From CAYNHT01 sp964397485 (GTDB lineage Bacteria > Bacillota_I > Bacilli_A > RF39 > UBA660), in assembly GCA_964397485.1 (NCBI GenBank), contig CAYNHT010000003.1, positions 145,431 through 209,430 of the forward strand: a DNA stretch of 64,000 bases, read 5' to 3'. The position numbers and the translations under genes were made by a program. This document shows, piece after piece, positions 41,508 through 50,360 of this stretch. The first letter of the stretch is position 1. Each line of letters starts with the position of its first letter. Under the pieces are notes generated by a model that saw only the letters and a list, made by a program, of their open reading frames with translations, was not told the DNA's origin and made no database searches.

Positions 41508-43916
41508 ATGAGAACAAAAAAAGGATTTACAATGATAGAATTACTAGCTGTAATTGTTATAATAGCAATCATCGCAATTATAATTGCTCCTAGCATTTTG
41601 CATATCATAGATGAAGCAAAAAAAGGAGTTATGGAGAGAAATGCTGAGTTAATGGCACATGCGGCAACATTTTATACTTTTAATAACATGGAGGATTTGC
41701 CAAAAGAAGGTCAAAATCAATATATATTTCTTAGTCAATTATATGACGCTGGATATATGAAGAAAATATACAATTCATATGATCCTAGAGAGGAATGTTC
41801 AGGTTTTGTAAGAGTATCAAAGAAAAACGGGGAATTTGAGTACACACCTTATTTAGATTGTGGAGGAAATCAACAATTAGAAGTAAGTTCATCATATATC
41901 AGATATGGTGGTATCTATAATGATACTTTTACCGAAATGAAGGCAACAACCGATGGAGGGTTTATAGTAGTTGGGCATAGTAATTCGCCAAAGTATAGTC
42001 GCCTTACACAAAAAAATGCTGATACTATAGATAATGATGCTTTAATCGTTAAATATTCTTCTGAAGGAAAAATAGAGCATGAAAAAAATTTCGGTGGGGA
42101 CAATGATGATTTTTTCAATAATGTAATCGAGGTAGCAGATGGGTATATAGCAGTTGGGTTTTCAATTTCATCTGATAATGATCTTTCAAATAGAAGCAAA
42201 TATGATACTTATGGAATGAGTCAAGCCCAAATAGATAATTTGGAAAGTAACATTGGATCTTTTCAATTTTTACTAGTCAAGTACGATAAAAATTTAAATG
42301 TCGTAGATTTTAGAAAATATTATACAACCAATGCATGGTCAAATGGGATAAATGATATAAAGGAAAAAGATGGTAATTTTTATATAGTAGGATCATCTGA
42401 TTCTCAAAGAGCGCTAATTATGAAATTAGATTCTAATCTCAATATGATTGATAAAAGTGATGCTATATTTGATAGAAACACACATGCCTATAGGATTCAT
42501 TTTAATCAAGAAGGGAATGTTGTTTTAGGTGGTTACAGATACAGTGACGGGACTGTATTATTTGAAGATATTAATCCTGGATATGGCGGAGCTTACATTA
42601 TTGAAATGGATATTAATAATTTTGAAATATTAAAAAGAGCTGCTTTACCTGCAAGTGAGACTCGTGGTGATACTAAGATTCATGATTATATAGAATTTGA
42701 TGATTTTTATATTGCACTAGGAAGAACTAGTGGGAATAGTTTTGAATTCGAAGGTTTAAATAAAGGTGGAGACAATTTAACTACCGATTCATTCTTTATG
42801 AAATTTTATAAAAATGATACTTATTTAGCACCAGATACGAATTCAAATGGAGTGACAAGTAATGTTCCTGTTATGCAAAAAGAACTTATCTATATGTTTG
42901 GGGGAAGTTCTGATGATGTTATATATGACATTGAAAAAATTAGTGAAACGGAATTTATTGCTGTTGGTTATTCAAAATCACGTGATTTTGATATGCAAGG
43001 TATGAATGTATCTAATGAAAACTATAAAGATGCTATTTTAATTAAATTTGATATAAATGGCAATATTTTAGATAAAAAGGTTTATGGTGGAACAAATACT
43101 GATATAGTAAAATCAGTAGTGAAGCTAGATAACGGAGACTATTTAATTGTTGGTGATTCATTTTCAATGGATAAGGATTTGGCACCATTTGACTATGGTT
43201 ATAGTGATGCCATTGTTTACCGTGTTGATAGTAATTTTAATCTAGTTGAAAACTTTAGTATACCAACACACTTAAAAATGCCAAGAGCTCAATTTGTTCA
43301 AAATTATGGAACGGAGATTCCGAGTGTTGAAAATAGAGATTCATTAAAACTATATACAACTAATAACCCAGCAATTGATATGGGAAGATGGTGTACAACC
43401 GCTACTTTCCTTGATCCATATTCTAATTATAATAATGTTAATTGTATTACTCCTATGAATAGTGATGATGCTGTTAGAATAAATCCTAATGTGAAAGTTG
43501 AACTTTCTAATTCATTTGATGTAAATACCGTAAATGATAATAGTTGGATAAGTCTTAATTACAGTTTTGGTAATTTTGGAGCGGCAATTAGTATTTCTAA
43601 TAATATATTAACATTTGAAGATGGATTTTCGGGATCAGTTGAGCAAGCAGTTAATGAAGGGTATCTTGAACCTTTAGTTATATCTGGGGGAGTAAGGTCT
43701 GGAGCCCATTTTTTTGAAAATAGTTTTAATATTGTTAAAGGATTAGAATCAGGAAGTGGTAGTACATATCCTTCTTCTCAAATTTTCATAAAACAAAAAG
43801 GAGTAAAATTAACTAATGTATCTTTCGATTCTACCCATTCAGTTATCCTTAATGGTGGGAGATTTAATGTAGTAGAATATAATAACTTTGATGTATCAAT
43901 CGAAAAAGGAATTTAA
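41508..43916 (+). CDS. Pilin-headed adhesin 6 (propeller-like repeat head)
   Basis: 802 residues. The prepilin signal is TKKGFTMIELLAVIVIIAII with Glu5. The pilin module ends CSGFV ... PYLDC. Residues about 140-590 contain repeated blade-like units of 55-80 residues built on a GGxxDDxFxxV then DGYIAVGxS pattern (FGGDNDDFFNNVIEVADGYI, YGGTNTDIVKSVVKLDNGDY), which suggests a beta-propeller. About 600-802 is a separate beta-rich tail. The real start is ATG 41508 after GGAGAGATAG; the open frame back to 41406 includes the promoter and is not coding. It is a single-gene unit with its own terminator. Confidence 0.82.
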   Translation: MRTKKGFTMIELLAVIVIIAIIAIIIAPSILHIIDEAKKGVMERNAELMAHAATFYTFNNMEDLPKEGQNQYIFLSQLYDAGYMKKIYNSYDPREECSGFVRVSKKNGEFEYTPYLDCGGNQQLEVSSSYIRYGGIYNDTFTEMKATTDGGFIVVGHSNSPKYSRLTQKNADTIDNDALIVKYSSEGKIEHEKNFGGDNDDFFNNVIEVADGYIAVGFSISSDNDLSNRSKYDTYGMSQAQIDNLESNIGSFQFLLVKYDKNLNVVDFRKYYTTNAWSNGINDIKEKDGNFYIVGSSDSQRALIMKLDSNLNMIDKSDAIFDRNTHAYRIHFNQEGNVVLGGYRYSDGTVLFEDINPGYGGAYIIEMDINNFEILKRAALPASETRGDTKIHDYIEFDDFYIALGRTSGNSFEFEGLNKGGDNLTTDSFFMKFYKNDTYLAPDTNSNGVTSNVPVMQKELIYMFGGSSDDVIYDIEKISETEFIAVGYSKSRDFDMQGMNVSNENYKDAILIKFDINGNILDKKVYGGTNTDIVKSVVKLDNGDYLIVGDSFSMDKDLAPFDYGYSDAIVYRVDSNFNLVENFSIPTHLKMPRAQFVQNYGTEIPSVENRDSLKLYTTNNPAIDMGRWCTTATFLDPYSNYNNVNCITPMNSDDAVRINPNVKVELSNSFDVNTVNDNSWISLNYSFGNFGAAISISNNILTFEDGFSGSVEQAVNEGYLEPLVISGGVRSGAHFFENSFNIVKGLESGSGSTYPSSQIFIKQKGVKLTNVSFDSTHSVILNGGRFNVVEYNNFDVSIEKGI

Positions 43917-43938
43917 AGATAGCTATGCTATCTTTTTT
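43915..43938 (+). terminator. Terminator after pilin-headed gene 6
   Basis: 9-bp stem AAAGATAGC / GCTATCTTT, 3-nt loop, T-run, overlapping the stop codon. Confidence 0.8.
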
Positions 43939-44145
43939 TATGCCATAATTTCCCACATTCTTTCTAAAATGCAACCATAATTTTTTTGTAAAATTATATT
44001 AGTGGAGGTGATAATAGAGAAAAAAGAGATCATTTTAAATAACAAAACAATAAATACACTCCTAAATATATAGTTAAAAAGAATGGAGGTGGTAAGAAGT
44101 AGAAAAAAAGGGTAAAAAATGTTATACTATTGACGAGGTGTAATT
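43939..44145. other. Intergenic stretch with two orphan ribosome binding sites
   Basis: Two GGAGGTG sites (near 44004 and 44086) are followed only by very short frames of about 23 and 10 codons. A TATACT at 44123-44128 is the likely -10 of the two-component operon. No gene can be supported. Confidence 0.4.
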
Positions 44146-44802
44146 ATGTATAAAATATGTTTGGTAGAAGATGAAATCAATCTTAATAATTTAATAAAGT
44201 CTTATTTGGAACGCGAGAACTATGAAGTAGTAAACTTCTATAATGGCGAAGACGCGATTGATCATATAGGACAAGAAGTGCATCTATGGATATTAGACAT
44301 TATGTTAGGTGACAGCATTAGTGGGTATGATATTATAAAAAAAATAAGGAGTATTAATAAGGATGTTCCTGTTATATTTACATCTGCCCGCGATCAGGAC
44401 TTAGATAAAATTATTGGTTTAGAATTAGGAAGTGATGACTATGTTACAAAACCATATTCACCTAAAGAATTGATCCTTAGAGTCAACAATATTATTAAGA
44501 GAGTATACATTCACAATACTGAAAAAATACATTATGAAACATATGATATTGATATAGATAGAAGAATGGTATATGAAAAAGAGAAAGAAATTAATCTAAC
44601 GACACTAGAATTTGATTTATTAGTTCTATTGTTAAACAACAAAAATAAGTCATTCAGTCGTGAAGAAATTTTGAAGTCAGTTTGGGGAGAAGATTATTTT
44701 GGTAGTGATCGAGTTGTTGATGATTTAGTAAGAAGAGTTCGTAAAAAAATGCCTAATATTCATATAAATACTTTATATGGATTTGGATATAGGTTAATAT
44801 AA
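44146..44802 (+). CDS. OmpR/PhoB-family response regulator
   Basis: 218 residues. The receiver domain has VEDE (about 7), phospho-Asp in LDIMLG (about 52), Thr/Ser in FTSARD (about 81) and KPYSP (Lys about 104). The winged-helix DNA-binding domain (about 130-218) has TTLEFDLLVLLLNN and the recognition region VVDDLVRRVRKKM. It is transcribed with the kinase gene 4 nt downstream. The target genes are unknown. Confidence 0.93.
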   Translation: MYKICLVEDEINLNNLIKSYLERENYEVVNFYNGEDAIDHIGQEVHLWILDIMLGDSISGYDIIKKIRSINKDVPVIFTSARDQDLDKIIGLELGSDDYVTKPYSPKELILRVNNIIKRVYIHNTEKIHYETYDIDIDRRMVYEKEKEINLTTLEFDLLVLLLNNKNKSFSREEILKSVWGEDYFGSDRVVDDLVRRVRKKMPNIHINTLYGFGYRLI

Positions 44803-44806
44803 TTTT

Positions 44807-46063
44807 ATGAAACAAAAATTATTTCGTCAATTAGTATCAATTGCTGTAGTAATGTGTGGTATTGTATTCTTTAGTTTAGGAATACTGCTACCTCAAGTCT
44901 TATTACCAGTTTACGAAAAAAATATCTATCAATATTTAAAACAGCCGTTAGAATTAATCAATAATGATATAAAAGATAATGAGATTGCTAATAATGTTGC
45001 ATATTTATATGTGACGGCTGATAATGAAATTATTGTTTCCGATAATTTAAGTAAAATTATCACGGCAACACCTGGTCAAATTTTATCAAGAATAAAATCA
45101 CATTGCGGTAAGTTTAAGCATTTAGGGAAAACATATTACTATAATACATCCTATAGTACATATGTCACCAAAATATCACTTACTGATGATGAATATATAA
45201 ATCAAATAAAAAGAGATGTCTTAGACACAATATTTCCTATTTTAATGATGACTCTTTTATTAATACTGGCACTTATTCTTTGGTGGTCAAGAAGGTTAGT
45301 TTTGAAAATTGAACATTTAAAAGAAAAAGTCGATAATCTAGATAATGATGAGTATGTTGATGATTTTAAATATGATGTTGATGATGAATTGCATGCTTTA
45401 TCAAAAGCAATAGATGATATGCGTTTTACTTTACGCGAACAAGATGAATATAAAAACCAGATGTATCAAAATATATCACATGATTTTAAAACTCCTCTTA
45501 CAGTGATAAAATCGTACATCGAGGCTATGGAAGACGGTGTTCAAGACAAAGAAAAAGGTGTAAAAATTATTAAAGGGCAAGTCGAAAGATTAGAATTAAA
45601 AGTCCACTCCCTTCTATATTTAAATAAAATAAATTATATTAAAGATTCTAAAAATTACAAGGAAGAAAAAATCGACGTTTCTGAAATAATTAAATCGTCT
45701 GTTGATAAATTCAAAATCCAAAAACCAGGTATCAATTGGGAAGTCATAATAGGTGACAAAAAAACTATTTTCAATGGTACTTCCGACATGTGGGAGGCTA
45801 TAATTGATAATATCTTAAGTAATTTTCTTAGATATGCAGAAAAAGAGATCAAAGTCACAATAAAAAATAACCGTATTATTTTCTACAATGATGGGCCCAA
45901 TATTGATGATACTATATTAGATAATATCTTCACCCCTTATAAAAAAGGAATTAAAGGTCAATTTGGATTAGGGTTAGCGATTGTTAAAAAAACAATATCT
46001 CTATTCGGTTATGAAGTAACTGTTAGAAATGAAAAAAAAGGTGTCAGTTTTATAATAAAATAA
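44807..46063 (+). CDS. Sensor histidine kinase, partner of the response regulator
   Basis: 418 residues. TM1 at about 11-33, an external sensor domain of about 110 residues, TM2 at about 143-165, a HAMP-like linker, the phosphoacceptor in NISHDFKTPLTVIKS (His about 224), then the ATPase with the N box DNILSN, YNDGPNI as G1, and the GQFGLGLAIVKK G2 box. The N box Asn is kept, and G1 has a D-x-G-P variant. No ligand motif is evident in the external domain. The ATG lies 4 nt after the regulator stop without its own strong ribosome binding site. Confidence 0.92.
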   Translation: MKQKLFRQLVSIAVVMCGIVFFSLGILLPQVLLPVYEKNIYQYLKQPLELINNDIKDNEIANNVAYLYVTADNEIIVSDNLSKIITATPGQILSRIKSHCGKFKHLGKTYYYNTSYSTYVTKISLTDDEYINQIKRDVLDTIFPILMMTLLLILALILWWSRRLVLKIEHLKEKVDNLDNDEYVDDFKYDVDDELHALSKAIDDMRFTLREQDEYKNQMYQNISHDFKTPLTVIKSYIEAMEDGVQDKEKGVKIIKGQVERLELKVHSLLYLNKINYIKDSKNYKEEKIDVSEIIKSSVDKFKIQKPGINWEVIIGDKKTIFNGTSDMWEAIIDNILSNFLRYAEKEIKVTIKNNRIIFYNDGPNIDDTILDNIFTPYKKGIKGQFGLGLAIVKKTISLFGYEVTVRNEKKGVSFIIK

Positions 46064-46093
46064 GAGTTTGATTCATAGAATCAAACTCTTTTT
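46062..46093 (+). terminator. Terminator after the two-component operon
   Basis: 13-bp perfect stem (46062-46074 with 46078-46090), 3-nt loop, T-run. Confidence 0.85.
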
Positions 46094-46224
46094 ATGTTGA
46101 AACATTCTTTAAAATAAAGAAAAAACAAATGTCAATAAATCTAATATATATTGTAAATTTGACATTATTCTCTTTTTTTTTATCTATAAACAAGGTATAA
46201 TTGATATAAGAATGGAGTGGTCTT

Positions 46225-47505
46225 ATGGCGATTGGCATAAAGATACCTAAATTTAAAGAATTATCAGTTAAAAATAAAATTAGTATATATAACAAACCAA
46301 AGTACATTTATATTCCTTTAATTAGTCAAAATGATACAAATATAACAGTCATGGTAAAAAAAGATGATTATGTTTTTAAGGGAAGCATTATTGGAAAAAG
46401 AAAAGGTAATTTAAGGATTCCAATTCATTCAAGTGTGAGTGGTACTGTAGTTGATTTTGAAGAAAAACTATACATGAATGGTGAAAAAGTAAAATGTGTA
46501 GTCATCCAAAATGATTTTAAAGAGAAAATAGAAACACGAAAAAGCGTTAGAAAAACAATCAATAATTTCACTAAAGAAGAGTTTGTTGAAATCATTAAAG
46601 ATCGTGGTGTTATTGGATTGGGTGGGGCTGGTTTCCCAACTTATGTGAAATATGATACTACTAAAAAAATCAACACGTTGATAGTTAATGCTGTTGAATG
46701 TGAACCATATATAACTTCTGATTATATGCTTGTAAATGAAAAATGTGAGGAAATATTAGAAACTATTGATGCCATACTTGAAATAAATAATATCAAAGAA
46801 GCTATTATAGCAATTAAAAAAGGCAATAGCGATTTAAAGAAGATTTTTAATAATTTCATAGGAACATATTTAAAAATAAAGTTAGTAGAAGTTCCTAATT
46901 TATATCCAATGGGATGGGAGAGGTCTTTAATTAGACAAGTAAAACATGTTAATTATAAGAAATTGCCTATTGAAAAAGGAATTGTAGTAAATAATATTTC
47001 AACAATTTATGCAATATATGAGGCTTTAAAAATTGGCAAACCACTTATTGAAAGAGTTGTAACCTTTACTGGTGATATGTTAAAAGGTCCTCAAAATGTT
47101 CTTGTTAAAATTGGTACTCCAGCTAGTGAAGTTGTAGAATTTATAGGTGGGTATAAACGTAATAAAGATATTAAGTTTATTGCTGGGGGACCTATGATGG
47201 GAATAAGTATGCCTGGTGATGAATTGATAATAAGTGGGAATTTAAATTGTGTATTAGTTCTAAAAGACAACGAGGGAACTTTACCTATTGAGTGTTTACG
47301 TTGTGGAAAATGTGTTTATGCATGTCCTGCAAAAATGTCGCCTGTGTTAATAAAGGACAATGTTGATAATATAGAGAAACTAAAAGAGCTAGAAGCTAAT
47401 CGATGTATTGAATGTGGTCTTTGTTCATATGTATGTCCTTCAAAAATCAATGTTAGAGAATATGTGAAAAAAGCAAAAAAAAATATTAGTAAAGAGGGTA
47501 ATTAA
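46225..47505 (+). CDS. rnfC: Electron transport complex subunit RnfC
   Basis: The peripheral NADH-side subunit of the ion-pumping ferredoxin:NAD+ oxidoreductase. 426 residues. It has the N-terminal RnfC barrel-sandwich with IPIHSSVSGTV (about 70), the flavin/NADH region GLGGAGFPTYVKYD (about 131), NAVECEPYITSDY (about 156), and two [4Fe-4S] motifs, CLRCGKCVYACP (about 353) and CIECGLCSYVCP (about 393). The ribosome binding site is GGAGTGG, with TATAAT at 46196-46201 as the likely -10. First gene of the operon. Confidence 0.95.
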   Translation: MAIGIKIPKFKELSVKNKISIYNKPKYIYIPLISQNDTNITVMVKKDDYVFKGSIIGKRKGNLRIPIHSSVSGTVVDFEEKLYMNGEKVKCVVIQNDFKEKIETRKSVRKTINNFTKEEFVEIIKDRGVIGLGGAGFPTYVKYDTTKKINTLIVNAVECEPYITSDYMLVNEKCEEILETIDAILEINNIKEAIIAIKKGNSDLKKIFNNFIGTYLKIKLVEVPNLYPMGWERSLIRQVKHVNYKKLPIEKGIVVNNISTIYAIYEALKIGKPLIERVVTFTGDMLKGPQNVLVKIGTPASEVVEFIGGYKRNKDIKFIAGGPMMGISMPGDELIISGNLNCVLVLKDNEGTLPIECLRCGKCVYACPAKMSPVLIKDNVDNIEKLKELEANRCIECGLCSYVCPSKINVREYVKKAKKNISKEGN

Positions 47506-47507
47506 TT

Positions 47508-48953
47508 ATGAAAGAATTTCATTTAGAACCAGGTCCATATGTAAAAAATAATAATTCGACTAATAAGATGATGTTTCATTTATTAATTGCTTTATTGCCT
47601 ATTATTGCTTTTAGTTTTATTAAAAATGGAGTTATTCCTTTTACCAACGATAAAACAGGTATTATTGGACTATTTTATCCTTTAATTTTTATAGGGGTTT
47701 CAACTTTAACTACTTTCTTATGTGAAATGTTATATGTTAAATTTTTCTTAAGAAAGGAAAAACAAGAACTAAAAGATTATTTGAGGCACTCATTTAGTAT
47801 ATTTCCTGGTCTTTTTTTAGCTCTTGTGTTACCAATAAATACACCCTTATCAATCTTAATATTTGGTGGAATTGTTGCAACATTAATAGGAAAAATGTTA
47901 TTTGGTGGCTTTGGTAATAATATTTTCAATCCAGCATTAATAGGTTGTCTATTTGTTGTTGCTATGTATTCTGCTACAATAGCAACCAATGGTGGTTATT
48001 TGAATAGTCATGAAATAGATGCTGTTACAAGTGCAACTCCTTTATCTAATGTGAGTTTGGTTGAGGGGATTGGTTCTTATGATACATTGGTTAAACCTTA
48101 TGGGAATCTTTGGAATTTCTTTATAGGTACTATTCCAGGAGCAGTAGGAGAGACAAGTGCACTTCTTTGTTTACTAGGATTTATATATCTAAGCATCAAT
48201 AAAGTTATCAAGTGGAGAATACCTTTAATATACATATTAACAGTATTCGGAATGACTTATATGATTGGTTCATTCAATGGGCTAGGTGTATGGTATCCAT
48301 TATTTCAAATTATGAGTGGTGGATTAATGTTAGGAGCTATTTTTATGGCAACTGATCCAGTTACTAGTCCAACAACTCCAATAGGTCAAGTTTTATATGG
48401 ATTATTTCTGGGAATACTAACTGTAGTATTTAGATATTTAACTCCCTATCCTGAGGGTGTTTTAACAGCCATACTTACTATGAATATGTTTGTATTCATA
48501 ATTGATCGTATTGGATATAAATCAAGATTTAACTTTAATAAATCAGTTATACCATTTGTAATAAGTTGGATTCTAATTTTAGGTTTAGGATCATATATTG
48601 GTAATCGCTATCTAAACGTTCCAGATACAAAGGATCCTAACTATGAAATAATTGATGTCAAAACGGATAACCAACTTGCTACATATACAGTAACTCAAAA
48701 AGGATTTTCTGGAAAAATAAAAGCTAAAATTGTTATTGATAATGGAATTATCAAAACATTTGAAATATTGGAACAACATGATTCCTATTTTCAAAAATTA
48801 ATTGATGCTAACTACATGAACAAAATAATTAATGAACAAAATAATCTAAAAGATGTAGATACAGTTAGTGGTGCCACTATATCTTCTAATGCTATTAAAA
48901 AAATGGCAATTAACACAATGGAAGATTACGAGGAAAAGATATATGAAAAATAA
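47508..48953 (+). CDS. rnfD: RnfD fused to a RnfG-type FMN-binding domain
   Basis: 481 residues, where RnfD alone is about 310-350. Residues 1-350 are RnfD: many TM segments, GGFGNNIFNPALIGCLFV (about 130), and the covalent-flavin motif TSATPL (Thr177). After the last TM (about 345-362) a periplasmic-type FMN-binding domain follows with DNGIIKTFEILEQHDS (about 405) and DTVSGATISS (Thr457), which is the hallmark of RnfG. No separate full rnfG is found in the operon, so one chain seems to carry both flavins. The reading frame is continuous, with no sign of a stop or frameshift at the junction. Confidence 0.88.
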   Translation: MKEFHLEPGPYVKNNNSTNKMMFHLLIALLPIIAFSFIKNGVIPFTNDKTGIIGLFYPLIFIGVSTLTTFLCEMLYVKFFLRKEKQELKDYLRHSFSIFPGLFLALVLPINTPLSILIFGGIVATLIGKMLFGGFGNNIFNPALIGCLFVVAMYSATIATNGGYLNSHEIDAVTSATPLSNVSLVEGIGSYDTLVKPYGNLWNFFIGTIPGAVGETSALLCLLGFIYLSINKVIKWRIPLIYILTVFGMTYMIGSFNGLGVWYPLFQIMSGGLMLGAIFMATDPVTSPTTPIGQVLYGLFLGILTVVFRYLTPYPEGVLTAILTMNMFVFIIDRIGYKSRFNFNKSVIPFVISWILILGLGSYIGNRYLNVPDTKDPNYEIIDVKTDNQLATYTVTQKGFSGKIKAKIVIDNGIIKTFEILEQHDSYFQKLIDANYMNKIINEQNNLKDVDTVSGATISSNAIKKMAINTMEDYEEKIYEK

Positions 48954-49038
48954 GAGATTACAAGGAATTTTAGTGTTAACGATAACAGCGTTAATTTGTT
49001 CAACTATTTTATACTTAGTTGTAATGATTGCTAAATAA
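48943..49038 (+). CDS. 31-residue single-TM micro-ORF between rnfD and rnfE
   Basis: ATG 48943 overlaps the rnfD end by 11 nt and has GAGGAAAAG upstream. It encodes a basic start (MKNKRLQG) and one hydrophobic helix (about residues 9-28) ending MIAK. It sits exactly where rnfG would be, and looks like the N-terminal anchor of RnfG left after its FMN domain joined RnfD. It may be a functional small subunit or a remnant. It is too short for routine gene callers. Confidence 0.6.
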   Translation: MKNKRLQGILVLTITALICSTILYLVVMIAK

Positions 49039-49049
49039 GGAGGAAAGTT

Positions 49050-49697
49050 ATGAAAACAATAATAAATGGAATTGTTCATGAAAATCCAACATTCGTATTG
49101 TTACTCGGCCTATGTCCTGCTTTGGCGGTTACAAATAAATTTGAGAGTGCATATATAATGGGGTTATGTGTTTTAATAATTTTGTTATTCTCAAATTTTG
49201 TTATTTCACTTATTAAGAAGTTGGTTCCCGATAGTGTTAAAATACCAGTGTATATATTAATAATTGGTACTTTTGTTACAATTGTTGAATTACTATTGAA
49301 GTCTTATGTTCCATCATTATATAGTATTTTAGGAATATATTTGCCATTGATAGTTGTAAATTGTATTGTATTGGGAAGAGCATTAGTTGTGGCTTCTAAA
49401 GAAAAAGTTGGTAAGAGTATGCTTGATGCCATTGGAATTGGAACTGGGTTTGCCATATCATTAATGATTATCGCACTTTTTAGAGAAGTGCTTGGAACTA
49501 ACACAATAACTTTATTGGATGGATTAAGTTCTATCACGGGATATAAAGCAATTTATCAAGTATTACCTACAACTAATTTATTACCAATAACAATATTTAA
49601 AGATCCAGCTGGCGCCTTTTTAACATTAGGAATATTACTAGGGGTATTTAATGCTATAAGAGATAAGAAAGGACGTGGGGAACTTGAGTCTAATTAA
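49050..49697 (+). CDS. rnfE: Electron transport complex subunit RnfE
   Basis: 215 residues and six TM segments. GLCPALAVTNKFESA (about 20-34) carries the conserved Cys near the membrane iron-sulfur site shared with RnfA. PLIVVNCIVLGRALVVAS (about 103) is the second Cys block. AAGGAGGAAAG is the ribosome binding site. It overlaps rnfA by 14 nt. Confidence 0.95.
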   Translation: MKTIINGIVHENPTFVLLLGLCPALAVTNKFESAYIMGLCVLIILLFSNFVISLIKKLVPDSVKIPVYILIIGTFVTIVELLLKSYVPSLYSILGIYLPLIVVNCIVLGRALVVASKEKVGKSMLDAIGIGTGFAISLMIIALFREVLGTNTITLLDGLSSITGYKAIYQVLPTTNLLPITIFKDPAGAFLTLGILLGVFNAIRDKKGRGELESN

Positions 49698-50253
49698 TAT
49701 ATTTATAACAAGTATTTTAACTGGGAATATCGTCCTAACCAAATTTTTGGGTATCTGTCCTTTTGTTGGTACTTCCGATAAAGAGAAAAATGCTTTAGGA
49801 ATGGGACTTTCTGTAATAATGGTTGTAACAATTTCAAGCATACTTACATATTTCATATATCATTATCTTCTTGTGCCAACCGATACTACTTATTTAAGGA
49901 CAGTATTATTTATACTTGTAATAGCATCCATGGTCCAGATTACAGAAATGTTATTGAAAAAATATTTTCCGATTTTACATAAGTCACTAGGACTATATTT
50001 ACCGCTAATTACAACAAATTGTGCTGTTTTAGGTATAACACTATTAAACATTAATAATGAATATACTTTTACGCAAGTCTTAGCTTTTAGTATAGGTAGT
50101 AGTATAGGGTTTACTTTAGTAATATATGTATTTTCTACAATCCGTGAGAGAATTGAAACCGCAAATGCCCCAAAAAGTTTTAAAGGATACCCAATAGCAC
50201 TTATAACTGCCGCTATCATGGCATTGTTATTTAGCCGTTATGGTGGAAACTAA
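49684..50253 (+). CDS. rnfA: Electron transport complex subunit RnfA
   Basis: 189 residues and six TM segments, homologous to RnfE in inverted topology. GNIVLTKFLGICPFVGTS (about 15-32) and PLITTNCAVLGITLL (about 99) contain the two Cys that with RnfE hold the intramembrane cluster. I choose TTG 49684 because the protein then begins MSLINIFITSIL, like other RnfA proteins, and AAAGGA at 49668-49673 spaces at 10 nt. GTG 49675 is the alternative. The stop overlaps the next micro-ORF by one base. Confidence 0.94.
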   Translation: MSLINIFITSILTGNIVLTKFLGICPFVGTSDKEKNALGMGLSVIMVVTISSILTYFIYHYLLVPTDTTYLRTVLFILVIASMVQITEMLLKKYFPILHKSLGLYLPLITTNCAVLGITLLNINNEYTFTQVLAFSIGSSIGFTLVIYVFSTIRERIETANAPKSFKGYPIALITAAIMALLFSRYGGN

Positions 50254-50360
50254 TGGCATATTTATTATTATTAAGTCTTTTTATTCTTAATATTTTCTTG
50301 TTTAGTAAGAATGATAATAAGTGTAAGGGTTGCGATAAATGTGGGGGGTGTCACAAATGA
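50253..50360 (+). CDS. 35-residue membrane peptide with CX2CX2CX2C
   Basis: ATG 50253 overlaps the rnfA stop (TAATG), and its TGA overlaps the rnfB ATG (ATGA), so it is tightly built into the operon. One TM (about residues 2-18) is followed by a cytoplasmic tail KCKGCDKCGGCHK with Cys24, 27, 30 and 33. This spacing could hold an iron-sulfur cluster or a metal ion. It resembles the small Cys-rich membrane proteins found near FeoB, but the context here is Rnf. Not recognised as a known Rnf subunit. Confidence 0.7.
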   Translation: MAYLLLLSLFILNIFLFSKNDNKCKGCDKCGGCHK

